Assembly: GCF_900102685.1 (NCBI RefSeq)
Contig: NZ_FMZA01000003.1
Location: 124,001 to 188,000 of the forward strand
Direction of reading: 5' to 3'
Source of the DNA: Melghirimyces thermohalophilus
GTDB lineage: Bacteria; Bacillota; Bacilli; Thermoactinomycetales; DSM-45169
DNA length: 64,000 nt
In this document: positions 10,795 to 19,664 of the stretch, in pieces
Layout of the letters: the number at the start of each line of letters is the position of its first letter
Position numbering within the stretch: position 1 is the stretch's first letter
Translations under genes and position numbers: made by a program
Notes under the pieces: model-generated
Databases searched by the model: none
Told to the model about the DNA's origin: nothing
Seen by the model: only the letters and a program-made list of their open reading frames with translations

Positions 10795-10823
10795 TTTACT
10801 ATTACCAGTGGTTATGCTATACT
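10795..10823 (+). promoter_or_regulatory. Promoter of rpsO
   Basis: TTTACT, 17-bp spacer, TATACT with a TGC extension directly before the -10 box. It starts six bases after the ribF stop. Confidence 0.65.
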
Positions 10824-10966
10824 GTCCAGGTACCGGGTGGCGCTGTCACCCGGTCTCCGTGTCGAGGGCTTTTTCGGCCCTTCGGCGTAGCAACCCTGGC
10901 GCGGATCATTGACTGCCTCGGCGATGGCCTGGGCCATGGGGGTTTTGAAATAAGGAGGTGAACGGG
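10824..10966 (+). promoter_or_regulatory. Structured rpsO leader, candidate S15 autoregulatory site
   Basis: About 140 nt between promoter and rpsO. It holds a perfect 7-bp hairpin (CCGGGTG/CACCCGG, 10833-10853), a second hairpin (AGGGC/GCCCT, 10865-10881) and further GC-rich pairing potential up to the AAGGAGGTG site. S15 is known to repress its own mRNA in several bacteria through leaders that mimic its 16S site. That this one works so is inference. Confidence 0.45.
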
Positions 10967-11236
10967 ATGAGCTTGTCCCTGGAACGCAAACGGGAAATCA
11001 TCAACGAGTTCAAAACGCATGAGAATGATACCGGATCTCCCGAAGTTCAAATCGCGATCCTGACTCATCGGATCACGGAGTTGAATGAACATCTCCGGGA
11101 GCACAAGAAGGATCACCATTCCCGCCGTGGTCTTCTGAAGATGGTCGGGCAGCGTCGCAATCTGCTCAACTATCTGCGGAATAACGATGTTCAGCGGTAC
11201 CGCCAGGTGATTCAAAAATTGGGCTTGCGCCGGTGA
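10967..11236 (+). CDS. rpsO: 30S ribosomal protein S15
   Basis: An 89-aa primary 16S-binding ribosomal protein. The family segments are complete: [36 protein letters not shown] and [12 protein letters not shown]. The ATG follows AAGGAGGTG at good spacing. Its own promoter and leader precede it, and a terminator separates it from pnp, a standard neighbour. Confidence 0.97.
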   Translation: MSLSLERKREIINEFKTHENDTGSPEVQIAILTHRITELNEHLREHKKDHHSRRGLLKMVGQRRNLLNYLRNNDVQRYRQVIQKLGLRR

Positions 11237-11244
11237 CGTGAACA

Positions 11245-11268
11245 AAGCGGGGGATTCCCCGCTTTTTT
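11245..11268 (+). terminator. Rho-independent terminator of rpsO
   Basis: Stem AAGCGGGG/CCCCGCTT with a 4-nt loop, followed directly by a T run. Confidence 0.8.
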
Positions 11269-11363
11269 CAGTAACAGAGAATCTAAAAGCCTCCTTAGAA
11301 GGAAATAATGCTACCATGAAGAAAGTATTAACTGTGCGTGTGAGAGGAGGGTTCGCAGCAAAG

Positions 11364-13454
11364 ATGGAATCAACGGTTTTCGAGACGGAGTTGGCGGGGA
11401 GGCGATTAACGCTGGAATTTGGCAAATACGCCAATCAGGCCAATGGTTCCGTTTTAGTACGTTACGGAGAGACAGCGGTATTAGCTACGGCAACGGCGTC
11501 GGAAGAGCCGAAGGACCTGCCCTTTTTTCCCTTGACGGTGAATTATGAAGAACGGTTGTACGCGGTGGGAAAAATCCCCGGCGGCTTCATCAAGCGGGAA
11601 GGGCGACCCAGTGAAAAGGCGATTCTGGCCAGTCGGTTGATCGACCGGCCCATTCGTCCGCTGTTTCCGGAGGGGTTCCGGAATGATGTGCAGGTGATTA
11701 CGACGGTGATGTCCGTCGATCAGAACTGTTCATCGGAGATCGCCGCTATGATCGGCGCTTCCGCCGCCCTGTCCGTCTCCGACATCCCCTTTTCCGGTCC
11801 GATCGCCGGAGTGATCGTCGGCCGGATCGACGGAGAGCTAGTGATCAATCCGACGGTTGAAGAGAGCGAAAAGAGCGATATACACCTGGTTGTCGCCGGT
11901 ACCAAATACGGTGTTAACATGGTGGAAGCGGGTGCTGACGAGGTTCCGGAAGAGGTTATGCTGGAAGCGATCCTGTTCGGTCACGAAGCGATTAAGGAGC
12001 TGGTGGCCTTTCAGGAGGGGATTATCGAACAGATCGGAAAAGAAAAGATGGAACCGGAACTGCACCGAGTGGACCCCGAAGTGGAGAAGCGGGTGCGGGA
12101 TCTAGCAGCCGTCCCCATGGCGGAGGCCGCCCAAGTTGTAGAAAAACAAGCCCGCGAGGAAAGTATCGAGCAGGTGAAAAAGGCGGTTGTGGAGGAGCTT
12201 GCTGAGGAATATCCGGAAGAAGAACAACAACAAGAGATCGACGAAGTGCTGCAGACGGTGTTGAAAGAGGAAGTCCGCCGCATGATTTTGGTGGAGAAAA
12301 AACGGCCCGACGGACGGTCTCCAGAGGAGATACGCCCCTTGACCAGCGAGGCGGGTATTCTTCCCAGAACTCACGGCTCTGGCCACTTCCGGAGAGGGCA
12401 GACACAGGTGGTCAGCGTCTGTACCTTGGGTGCCCTCGGAGATGTACAGATTTTGGACGGCCTCGACCTAGAAGAGTCCAAACGGTTTATGCACCATTAC
12501 AATTTCCCTCCTTTCTCCGTGGGAGAATCCCGGCCGATTCGTGGACCGGGGAGACGGGAGGTCGGGCACGGCGCCCTGGGAGAACGGGCACTGGAGCCGA
12601 TCGTCCCCTCTGAGGATGAGTTTCCTTACACGATTCGAGTCGTATCGGAAGTGTTGGAGTCCAACGGTTCCACCTCCCAGGCTAGTATCTGTGCATCGAT
12701 TCTGGCTATGATGGATGCTGGTGTGCCGATCAAGGCCCCTGTTGCCGGTATCGCCATGGGCCTGGTCAAAGAAGGTGATCAGGTGACTGTGCTGACGGAC
12801 ATTCAAGGGATGGAAGATCATTTGGGTGATATGGACTTTAAAGTAGCGGGAACGAGCCAAGGTGTAACCGCCCTCCAGATGGATATCAAGATCCAAGAGA
12901 TCGATCGTGGGATCCTGACACAGGCCCTGGAGCAGGCTTATCGAGCCCGCCAGGAGATTCTCAGCAATATGACAGCGACACTGGAGGAGCCCCGTAACGA
13001 ATTGTCTCCTTATGCTCCCAAAATTCTCACCTTGAAGATTCACCCCGATAAAATCCGTGAAGTGATCGGACCCAGTGGTCGGGTGATCAACAAAATTATT
13101 GAGGATACCGGGGTGAAGATCGACATTGAGCAGGACGGACGGATCTTTATCGCCTCGACGGATCCGGAAAAGAACCGCAAAGCCAAAATGATCATCGAAG
13201 ATCTGGTACGGGAAGTGGAGGTTGGTGAGACGTACACCGGTACCGTGAAGCGGGTGGAAAAGTACGGGGCCTTTGTGGAAATTCTCCCGGGCAAGGAAGG
13301 TTTGGTACATATTTCCCAGCTGGACAAAACTCGGGTGAACAAAGTGACCGACGTGGTCAATCTCGGGGATTCCATCGAGGTGAAGGTGACGGAGATCGAC
13401 AACCAGGGGCGGATCAATCTGTCGCGAAAAGCCTTGTTGACGGATAAGTCCTGA
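11364..13454 (+). CDS. pnp: Polyribonucleotide nucleotidyltransferase (PNPase)
   Basis: PNPase is the phosphorolytic 3'-5' exoribonuclease of the mRNA decay machinery. Two RNase PH-like domains are seen: the first around [29 protein letters not shown] (split here across residues ~75-105), the second around [12 protein letters not shown] and [18 protein letters not shown]. They are followed by a KH domain ([15 protein letters not shown]) and an S1 domain ([15 protein letters not shown]). About 696 aa. The start aligns with the family N terminus ([13 protein letters not shown]). GAGGAGG lies a little far upstream (13 nt). A longer in-frame extension to 11238 would run over the terminator. Confidence 0.96.
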   Translation: MESTVFETELAGRRLTLEFGKYANQANGSVLVRYGETAVLATATASEEPKDLPFFPLTVNYEERLYAVGKIPGGFIKREGRPSEKAILASRLIDRPIRPLFPEGFRNDVQVITTVMSVDQNCSSEIAAMIGASAALSVSDIPFSGPIAGVIVGRIDGELVINPTVEESEKSDIHLVVAGTKYGVNMVEAGADEVPEEVMLEAILFGHEAIKELVAFQEGIIEQIGKEKMEPELHRVDPEVEKRVRDLAAVPMAEAAQVVEKQAREESIEQVKKAVVEELAEEYPEEEQQQEIDEVLQTVLKEEVRRMILVEKKRPDGRSPEEIRPLTSEAGILPRTHGSGHFRRGQTQVVSVCTLGALGDVQILDGLDLEESKRFMHHYNFPPFSVGESRPIRGPGRREVGHGALGERALEPIVPSEDEFPYTIRVVSEVLESNGSTSQASICASILAMMDAGVPIKAPVAGIAMGLVKEGDQVTVLTDIQGMEDHLGDMDFKVAGTSQGVTALQMDIKIQEIDRGILTQALEQAYRARQEILSNMTATLEEPRNELSPYAPKILTLKIHPDKIREVIGPSGRVINKIIEDTGVKIDIEQDGRIFIASTDPEKNRKAKMIIEDLVREVEVGETYTGTVKRVEKYGAFVEILPGKEGLVHISQLDKTRVNKVTDVVNLGDSIEVKVTEIDNQGRINLSRKALLTDKS

Positions 13455-13474
13455 GAATGGATCTTGTCCCCCAC

Positions 13475-13507
13475 AAAAAGAGTCAGAGCGATCTGTCTCT
13501 TTTTTTA
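13475..13507 (+). terminator. Terminator of pnp
   Basis: AAAAGAG-x-CAGA and TCTG-x-CTCTTTT pair around a 4-nt loop with one internal mismatch, and a run of T follows. Confidence 0.75.
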
Positions 13508-13585
13508 TTTGTCCTAAACCCTTGTATAGGAGTCGGTAGCGACGCATAGATTAGGAATATCTGGAATGAAGGTGTTGTTGCCGAC

Positions 13586-14575
13586 ATGAATAAGGGAAAG
13601 CTTTCATTGAAGTGGCTGATCCTTTCTTTCCTCCTGCTTGTCTCCGCAGTCTATTCTCCACCGGTCACCGCATATGTCGATTCGGTGAAGCAGGGAACGG
13701 CGGAGCCAGTGATTCAGCCCTTATTTGAAGAAGAACATATAAAAGACGTGATCGAAAAAGGAGCCCGTGCTCGGTATGAACCACCGGTGGATGCCCGGGT
13801 GGATCCGATCTGGAAGGCGATTCCCGGTTACAACGGCCGAAAAGTGGATCAAGAAGCCACTTATCGTCGGGCCCTGCGGAAACAAGGAGGGGAAATCCCC
13901 TGGGTTTACCGGGAGGTGCCCCCGCGGGTGACGCTGGATCAATTGGGAGCCCAGCCGATTTACCGAGGCAACGAACAGAAGCCGATGGCGGCTCTGATGG
14001 TGAATGTAGCCTGGGGAACCGAGCACCTACCGGGAATGCTGAACATCCTGGAACAGGAAGGTGTCCCTGCTACCTTTTTTTTGGACGGATCTTGGGTGAA
14101 AAAACATCCGGAAGAAGCTAAGATGTTGCTGGAAAAAGGCTACGAGGTAGGCAACCATGCGTACAGCCATCCGTTGATGAGCCAAATTTCCCGGGATCGC
14201 ATGCAACGTGAGTTGCAAAAGACCGAGGAGCTGATCCGTGAACTGGGTGGTCGATCCCGTTTTTTTGCTCCCCCGGCGGGGGATTTTAATCAGTCTGTTG
14301 TGAAAGAGGCCTATCGTATGGGGATGAAAACCGTTTTGTGGACGGTGGATACGGTGGATTGGAGGCCCAGTTCCAGCCCGCAATGGATGACGGAGCGGGT
14401 ACGAACAAATATCGACAAAGGCAGCCTGTTGTTGATGCACCCGACTCCGCGAACGGTACAAGCCCTTCCTCAAATCATAAGAACCATTGAGCAAAAAGGA
14501 TTACGATTGGGCACGGTGGGTGAGGTTTTATCATCAAAACGGATAGATCCTGTTGAGCCCTTCCACACCTTTTGA
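13586..14575 (+). CDS. ylxY: Secreted polysaccharide deacetylase family protein, YlxY-like, degenerate active site
   Basis: A 329-aa exported protein. An N-terminal signal segment (KWLILSFLLLVSAVYS) is followed by a linker and a NodB-homology domain from residue ~130. The histidine motif HAYSH (motif 2) is kept. The metal-binding/catalytic Asp pair of motif 1 (normally TFDDG) reads VNVAWG here, so ordinary deacetylase chemistry is doubtful. The position after pnp matches ylxY of B. subtilis. The ATG has a weak GAAGGTG upstream. A role at the cell surface, perhaps in sporulation, is inference. Confidence 0.85.
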   Translation: MNKGKLSLKWLILSFLLLVSAVYSPPVTAYVDSVKQGTAEPVIQPLFEEEHIKDVIEKGARARYEPPVDARVDPIWKAIPGYNGRKVDQEATYRRALRKQGGEIPWVYREVPPRVTLDQLGAQPIYRGNEQKPMAALMVNVAWGTEHLPGMLNILEQEGVPATFFLDGSWVKKHPEEAKMLLEKGYEVGNHAYSHPLMSQISRDRMQRELQKTEELIRELGGRSRFFAPPAGDFNQSVVKEAYRMGMKTVLWTVDTVDWRPSSSPQWMTERVRTNIDKGSLLLMHPTPRTVQALPQIIRTIEQKGLRLGTVGEVLSSKRIDPVEPFHTF

Positions 14576-14641
14576 TATAGTGATTAATACTTGCGGAAAA
14601 AACTGACATATAAAAAGGATAAATGGGATAGGGGGAACAAA

Positions 14642-15898
14642 TTGATACAAAAATGGACGCTTTCCAACGGGATCCGGGTGGTGGCGGAATCGATACCCCA
14701 CGTCCGCTCAGTCGCGCTGGGTCTGTGGTTTGGTACTGGTTCCCGTCATGAAACATCGGAGAACAATGGGGTTTCCCATTTTTTAGAACACATGATGTTC
14801 AAAGGCACAAAAACACGGACTGCTCGCCAGTTGGCGGAAGGATTTGATGAAATCGGCGGCCAGGTCAATGCCTTTACCTCCAAAGAGATGACCTGCTACT
14901 ACGCCAAAGTGATGGACGAACATTTGGAGCCGGCGGTGGAACTGTTGGCCGATATGGTGCTTCAATCCACTTTCGATGCTGACGAGATTCGCAAAGAACA
15001 GAAGGTGGTGGAGGAAGAGATCCGGATGGTGGATGATACGCCCGATGATGTGGTTCATGATGAGCTTTATTCTGCTGCAGTCGAAGGTCATTCCCTCGGA
15101 TTTCCGATTCTGGGAAGTGTGGAGAATGTGCGAAGTTTCGATCGTGGTGGTCTCTTGGATTTCAAGGAGAAGCGCTATCATCCCCAAAAGCTGGTGATCG
15201 CCTGTGCAGGCAATCTACCGGAACATTTTTTGGAGTTGCTGGAGACCCATTTTGGACACTTTCAGGGGGTGCCGGATCCGATTCCTCGGACAAAGCCGGT
15301 GTTTACTGCCGGTGCCGCGATGAAGAAAAAAGCGACGGAGCAGTCTCATTTTTGTCTCGGTTTACCTGGGATCGCGGTTGGCGATCCTCGCCATTATGCT
15401 TGTATCCTGCTCAACAATTTGGTGGGAGGAAATATGAGTTCTCGCCTGTTTCAAGAAGTTCGTGAAAACCGGGGGCTGGCCTATTCCGTATTTTCTTACC
15501 ACAGTTCCTACAGTGATTTTGGCTTGTTCACGATCTACGCGGGAACGGCACCTGGTCAGGAAAATGAAGTGATGGATGTGATTCTACACATTCTCGAGGA
15601 TATTCGGAATGACGGAGTGACCGATGAGGAGCTTCGCAAAGGGAAAGAACAGTTGAAAGGCAGCTTGATGATGGGACTGGAGAGCACCAGCAATCGGATG
15701 AGCCGGTTGGGGAGAAATGAACTTCTCTTAGGTCGTCATAAATCTTTGGACGAAGTGGTGGAGGCGGTGGAAAGCCTGACCCGCCAAGATTTGCTTGAAG
15801 TGGCCCGGGCTCTCTTTTCCCATCCGATGGCGATCTCTGGTATCTCGCCAGAGGGTCGATTGCCTTCAGCATTTAGGAGGGAAGCCCTTGCACTATGA
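14642..15898 (+). CDS. mlpA: M16 family zinc metallopeptidase MlpA/YmxG
   Basis: A 418-aa M16 (pitrilysin/processing-peptidase type) protein. The inverted zinc motif HFLEH is at residues 46-50, with the downstream glutamate in EEIRMVDDTP. The C-terminal half is the inactive M16 repeat (YACILLNNLVGGNMSSRLFQEVRE). The TTG start follows AGGGGG by 7 nt and aligns with the B. subtilis N terminus. It is the first of three M16 proteins in the window. Substrate unknown. Confidence 0.92.
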   Translation: MIQKWTLSNGIRVVAESIPHVRSVALGLWFGTGSRHETSENNGVSHFLEHMMFKGTKTRTARQLAEGFDEIGGQVNAFTSKEMTCYYAKVMDEHLEPAVELLADMVLQSTFDADEIRKEQKVVEEEIRMVDDTPDDVVHDELYSAAVEGHSLGFPILGSVENVRSFDRGGLLDFKEKRYHPQKLVIACAGNLPEHFLELLETHFGHFQGVPDPIPRTKPVFTAGAAMKKKATEQSHFCLGLPGIAVGDPRHYACILLNNLVGGNMSSRLFQEVRENRGLAYSVFSYHSSYSDFGLFTIYAGTAPGQENEVMDVILHILEDIRNDGVTDEELRKGKEQLKGSLMMGLESTSNRMSRLGRNELLLGRHKSLDEVVEAVESLTRQDLLEVARALFSHPMAISGISPEGRLPSAFRREALAL

Positions 15899-16334
15899 AG
15901 TTGGCATTCAACAACTTCCCGGAAATGAGGATTTAACGATCCCCCGCCAGATGTCTGCGGGAGCCAGTGGGTTTGATTTACAGGCTGCGGTAAAAGAAGA
16001 GATTTTATTGAAGCCGGGGGAGTGGCGGCTGATTCCGACAGGGATTGCGTTGGAGATGCCCCCAGGGTTGGAAGCCCAGGTGCGACCTCGCAGTGGACTG
16101 GCTTACCGTTACGGGATCACATGCACCAATGCCCCTGGAACCATCGATGCGGACTACCGCGGTGAAGTTTCCGTCATTTTGCACAACCTGGGGCATCAGC
16201 CCTTTCACGTTCAGCGGGGAGATCGCATTGCCCAATTAGTATTTCAGCAGGTTCCCGTGGTACGGCTCACGGAGAAAATGGAGCTGGATGAAACCCAGCG
16301 AGGATCGGGCGGCTTTGGTCATACAGGAAAGTAA
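15888..16334 (+). CDS. dut: Deoxyuridine 5'-triphosphate nucleotidohydrolase (dUTPase)
   Basis: dUTPase hydrolyses dUTP to dUMP, keeping uracil out of DNA. All five trimeric-dUTPase motifs are present: SAGASGFDLQA, PRSGLA, GTIDADYRGEV, RGDRIAQLV and the C-terminal RGSGGFGHTGK. 148 aa. The TTG start has AGGAGG at ideal spacing and overlaps the mlpA end by 11 bp, so the two are probably translated together. Confidence 0.95.
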   Translation: MHYEVGIQQLPGNEDLTIPRQMSAGASGFDLQAAVKEEILLKPGEWRLIPTGIALEMPPGLEAQVRPRSGLAYRYGITCTNAPGTIDADYRGEVSVILHNLGHQPFHVQRGDRIAQLVFQQVPVVRLTEKMELDETQRGSGGFGHTGK

Positions 16335-16355
16335 TCTCAACATCGGAGGGGAAAG

Positions 16356-16619
16356 GTGAGTTTCGAGAGACGCAAAGGTTTGGATGAAGAGCTGGAACAG
16401 GTGAGAAGCGCCCTGTATCAGGTGGTGGATGGAAAAAGCTCCCGATTGTCCGCAGCGGCGATTCTGCCTATCAGCCAACAGTAGGATTTATTGCTGAACC
16501 GTTTCCACGCGGAAAAAGAATCGTTCCGGATGAGGTTTTTTTCCTCATATCCTGAATTCACGAGGGATACATATGGATCAGGGGGAGGGATCGCCTTTGC
16601 GGTGGAGCGAGTTTGCTGA
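16356..16619 (+). pseudogene. Spo0E-like aspartyl-phosphate phosphatase, interrupted by TAG inside the SQxLD motif
   Basis: A GTG start (16356) after GGAGGGG opens a frame whose first 42 codons read LDEELEQVRSALYQVV ... ILPISQQ. This resembles the two-helix Spo0E family, whose hallmark is SQELD followed by a short hydrophobic stretch. The next codon is TAG (16482-16484), exactly where the motif leucine should be. The same frame then continues DLLLNRFHAEKE, fitting the family's (L)DxLIxxY end. A single T-to-A change in a TTG codon would explain it. The frame's next stop is at 16617-16619, but the natural end was probably earlier. If read as is, a 42-aa peptide without the motif is made. Family members dephosphorylate Spo0A~P or related regulators. 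Confidence 0.6.
16527..16551 (+). other. Hairpin upstream of ylmC
   Basis: GGATGAGG and CCTCATATCC pair (6-bp perfect core) around a run of seven T. No T tract follows, so it is not a typical terminator. It lies about 20 bp before the ylmC start and could affect its translation. Confidence 0.35.
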
Positions 16620-16845
16620 AAAAGAACTGATCGATGTTGGAGGAGGGGAACGGATCGGTAATGTGGGGCAGGCAGATCTCCTGATCGATCCGCAAACGGG
16701 AGAAATCCGTTCCCTGTTGCTGCCAGTTGGCTCTTCGTGGTTCGGAAAAAAGCAAGGTACCCGGGAGATCAACTGGGGACATATCAAAAAGATCGGACCG
16801 GAAATGGTGATTGTGGAGACGGGAAGCGGTCTCTATCATCGGTAA
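16573..16845 (+). CDS. ylmC: YlmC/YmxH family PRC-barrel protein
   Basis: A 90-aa PRC-barrel protein. The pattern GERIGNVGQADLLIDPQTGEIRSLLLPVG followed by the INWGHIKKIGPEMVIV strand matches the sporulation-associated YlmC/YmxH family. The biochemical role is unknown. In B. subtilis ymxH lies between the M16 gene and spoVFA, the same place as here. A weak GAGGG precedes the ATG. Confidence 0.88.
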   Translation: MDQGEGSPLRWSEFAEKELIDVGGGERIGNVGQADLLIDPQTGEIRSLLLPVGSSWFGKKQGTREINWGHIKKIGPEMVIVETGSGLYHR

Positions 16846-16862
16846 TAGAAGCTTCATGCGGT

Positions 16863-16889
16863 AACGAGGTGCACTGCACCTCGTTTTTT
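16863..16889 (+). terminator. Terminator after ylmC
   Basis: AACGAGGTGC and GCACCTCGTT form a 10-bp perfect stem with a T run; a strong rho-independent terminator. Confidence 0.88.
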
Positions 16890-16899
16890 GTATGTGGTA

Positions 16900-16927
16900 A
16901 CCGATAAAGAACCCTCGACATATGATG
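16900..16927 (+). promoter_or_regulatory. Candidate sigma-K-type promoter for dpaA
   Basis: AC, 17 bp, CATATGATG. The sigma-K consensus is AC near -35 and CATANNNTA at -10; the final A is G here. The spoVF (dpaAB) genes are sigma-K dependent in B. subtilis. A hairpin GCGGCG/CGCCGC (16937-16970) lies in the leader. Confidence 0.5.
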
Positions 16928-17009
16928 CAGGAGAGAGCGGCGACTTCCCAAAGGTAGGGGTGCCCGCCGCCATTGGGTACTCCACCGGGAAAGGGGTCAT
17001 TCAGGGGAG

Positions 17010-17906
17010 ATGTTGAAAGGAAAACATGTGGTATTTATCGGCGGTGACGCTCGGCAGCTGGAAGTGATCAAAAACTGCATCGAGGGGAAGGCAAGGGTTA
17101 GTCTGATCGGTTTTGACAACCTGCAGAGCCCATTCAGCGGCGCCGTCAACCGGGAACTGACCGAAAACCTATTAAAGACGACAGATATATTGATCCTTCC
17201 GATTTTGGGAACGGATGAAGAAGGATTTGTTGACAGCATTTTTACCACCAAAAAATTAGTGCTGACCGAGAGGCATATCGCATCGTTACCCCATCATGTC
17301 ACGATCTTTTCAGGAATCGCAAAATCATACTTAAAGGATTTAAGCGAAAAATACTCCATTCGATTGGTGGAGCTCTTAAAACGGGATGATGTAGCCATCT
17401 ACAACTCGATTCCCACCGTCGAAGGCGCTCTGATGATGGCCATTCAAAATACCAATATCACCATCCACGGGTCGACTTGTGCTGTGCTGGGGTTGGGTCG
17501 AGTGGGAATGACTCTGGGAAGAACTCTGACAGCATTGGGGGCTCAGGTGAAAATGGGCGTCCATCGACCGGATCAGGCAGCCCGTGCTGAAGAGATGGGA
17601 CTAAAGGCTTTTTTTACGAAAGATATTCATGATCAAGTGGATGATGTAGAACTGCTCTTCAACACCGTCCCATCATTGATCGTTACGGAAGAAGTGCTCA
17701 ATCGGATGTCCCACAACACGGTCATCATTGATCTCGCTTCCAAACCGGGTGGTGTCGATTTCCTCCATGCTGAAAAGAGAGGGATCAAAGCGTTGTTGGC
17801 GCCCAGCCTACCCGGAATCGTCGCATCCAAATCAGCGGGCCGGATTTTGGCCCAAACGATTATCCGCCTGGTGGCGGAGCAGCATGAGGAGGGTTCCAAC
17901 CGATGA
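17010..17906 (+). CDS. dpaA: Dipicolinate synthase subunit A (SpoVFA)
   Basis: Together with DpaB it oxidises dihydrodipicolinate to dipicolinic acid, the spore core chelator, in the mother cell. 298 aa. The N terminus (VVFIGGDARQLEVIKNC) and the nucleotide-binding VLGLGRVGMTLGRTLTALGA near residue 160 match SpoVFA. It overlaps dpaB by 4 bp. It shares an apparent operon with asd, dapG and dapA, which supply its substrate. Confidence 0.95.
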   Translation: MLKGKHVVFIGGDARQLEVIKNCIEGKARVSLIGFDNLQSPFSGAVNRELTENLLKTTDILILPILGTDEEGFVDSIFTTKKLVLTERHIASLPHHVTIFSGIAKSYLKDLSEKYSIRLVELLKRDDVAIYNSIPTVEGALMMAIQNTNITIHGSTCAVLGLGRVGMTLGRTLTALGAQVKMGVHRPDQAARAEEMGLKAFFTKDIHDQVDDVELLFNTVPSLIVTEEVLNRMSHNTVIIDLASKPGGVDFLHAEKRGIKALLAPSLPGIVASKSAGRILAQTIIRLVAEQHEEGSNR

Positions 17907-18505
17907 ATTTGAAAGGGAAAACCGTCGGATTTGGAATGACGGGTTCCCACTGCACCCATGACGAAGTGCTGCCGCAAATGGAGCGGTTGGTAAAGTTGGG
18001 AGCCCGGGTGATCCCGATCCTTTCCCATACCGTTCAAACGGTGGACAGCAAGTTTGGGGAAGCGGCGGAATGGTTGCGCAAGATCCGGGACATCACCGAT
18101 GAGAATATGATCACTAGTATTCCTGAGGCAGAACCGATCGGCCCGAAAAAGCTATTGGATTGCATGGTGATCGCCCCCTGTACCGGGAGCAGTCTGTCCC
18201 GCTTGGCCAACGCGCAGACAGACAGTCCGGTGCTCATGGGTGCCAAGGCGCAGATGCGCAATCAGCGGCCCGTCGTTGTCGCCATCTCTACCAACGACGC
18301 TCTGGGTCTCAATGCAGCTAACCTGGCCCGTCTTCTACCAACCAGGCATATCTATTTTGTCCCCTTCGGCCAAGATGCACCGGAGCAGAAGCCCAATTCA
18401 CTGGTAGCGCGGATGGAAATGATCCCCGAGACGATTGAGGCGGCTATGAACGGGAAGCAAATCCAACCATTGATAGTTGAAAAATACCGCGATTTGATCT
18501 CATAA
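17903..18505 (+). CDS. dpaB: Dipicolinate synthase subunit B (SpoVFB), flavoprotein-like
   Basis: A 200-aa flavoprotein-fold subunit of dipicolinate synthase. Family stretches are GFGMTGSHCTHDEVLPQME, VIAPCTGSSLSRLANAQTDSPV and STNDALGLNAANLARL. The ATG overlaps the dpaA stop (ATGA), indicating coupling. Function is firm from family and neighbours. Confidence 0.95.
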   Translation: MNLKGKTVGFGMTGSHCTHDEVLPQMERLVKLGARVIPILSHTVQTVDSKFGEAAEWLRKIRDITDENMITSIPEAEPIGPKKLLDCMVIAPCTGSSLSRLANAQTDSPVLMGAKAQMRNQRPVVVAISTNDALGLNAANLARLLPTRHIYFVPFGQDAPEQKPNSLVARMEMIPETIEAAMNGKQIQPLIVEKYRDLIS

Positions 18506-18615
18506 TAGATAAAGATGCACCACCAGCATACACCGGGTTGCGGTGGCCTTCATTTATCCTCAATGGAGGCCCTCGTAACTTTTGGCCTACTGAAGTCTTT
18601 AGGGGGACTGATTAC

Positions 18616-19647
18616 ATGCCTTTGAAAGAAGCAACGGTCGCTGTCTTAGGAGCAACAGGTGCTGTCGGAGAACAAATCCTGCGCAACCTGGAGAAGCGTT
18701 CTTTTCCCGTGAAAGAACTTCGCCCGCTGGCTTCGGCCCGTTCTGCAGGAAAGACGGTTCGTTTTAAGGGTGAAGCGGTCACAGTGCAGGAGGCAAAGCC
18801 GGAAGCCTTTGAAGGCGTGGACATCGCTCTGTTCAGCGCCGGCGGCGGCATCAGTGAAAAGTTTGCTCCCGAAGCTGTGAAACGGGGTGCCGTGGTTATT
18901 GATAACACCAATGCCTTCCGTATGAATCCGGATGTTCCCTTGATTGTGCCGGAAGTGAATGGGGACCAAATCAAGAACCATCAAGGGATTATTGCCAATC
19001 CCAACTGTTCCACGATTCAGATGGTGGTGGCGCTCAAACCGCTTTACGACCGGTATGGATTTGACCGCGTGATCGTTTCAACCTATCAGGCGGTCTCCGG
19101 ATCTGGTGCTCAAGCGATGGAAGAACTGAGCGAACAAACACGCGCCTCTTTAGAGAATCGGGAGGTAAAAAAGGAGATCATGCCGGTCGGCAAGCTTGAC
19201 AAACATTATCAGATCGCCTTCAACACCCTTCCACAATGCGATGTGGCCCAGGATAACGGGTTTACGTTGGAAGAGATGAAGATGGTGCGAGAAACAAAAA
19301 AGATTTTCGGTAATGAACAGATCGGCGTGACCGCCACCTGTGTGCGGGTTCCGGTCCAACGGGGACACAGCGAATCCGTCTATGTGGAATTGGAAAAAGA
19401 GTTCGATCTGGAAGAGGTACGTCAGGCTTTACGGGATGCGGACGGGGTGATCCTGGAAGACGATATCCAAAACCAGGTGTATCCCACTCCATTGGATTCT
19501 GTCGGCCGGGATGAAGTGTTCGTGGGACGCGTGCGCAAAGACATCGCTCATCCCCGGGGACTCAACCTGTGGGTGGTAGCCGACAATCTTCTGAAAGGCG
19601 CTGCGACCAACGCCGTACAAATCGCAGAACGTTTGGTTCAAGCGTAA
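18616..19647 (+). CDS. asd: Aspartate-semialdehyde dehydrogenase
   Basis: Asd reduces aspartyl phosphate to the semialdehyde, the branch point to diaminopimelate, lysine, threonine, methionine and dipicolinate. NADP-binding motif VLGATGAVGEQ; catalytic cysteine in NPNCSTIQ (~residue 131); catalytic-region VQRGHSE. 343 aa. The ATG at 18616 has AGGGGG 9 nt upstream. An upstream in-frame extension to 18538 lacks a site. The ~110-bp gap after dpaB shows no clear terminator. Confidence 0.95.
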   Translation: MPLKEATVAVLGATGAVGEQILRNLEKRSFPVKELRPLASARSAGKTVRFKGEAVTVQEAKPEAFEGVDIALFSAGGGISEKFAPEAVKRGAVVIDNTNAFRMNPDVPLIVPEVNGDQIKNHQGIIANPNCSTIQMVVALKPLYDRYGFDRVIVSTYQAVSGSGAQAMEELSEQTRASLENREVKKEIMPVGKLDKHYQIAFNTLPQCDVAQDNGFTLEEMKMVRETKKIFGNEQIGVTATCVRVPVQRGHSESVYVELEKEFDLEEVRQALRDADGVILEDDIQNQVYPTPLDSVGRDEVFVGRVRKDIAHPRGLNLWVVADNLLKGAATNAVQIAERLVQA

Positions 19648-19664
19648 GGTAGAAGGGATTATTG

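Noticed and set aside
11238-11363. N-terminal extension of pnp by 42 codons
   Set aside because: It would be translated from within the rpsO terminator; the family N terminus begins at the ATG at 11364.
12468-13547. Reverse-strand frame over the end of pnp
   Set aside because: It runs through the pnp terminator hairpin and is antisense to the KH and S1 domains.
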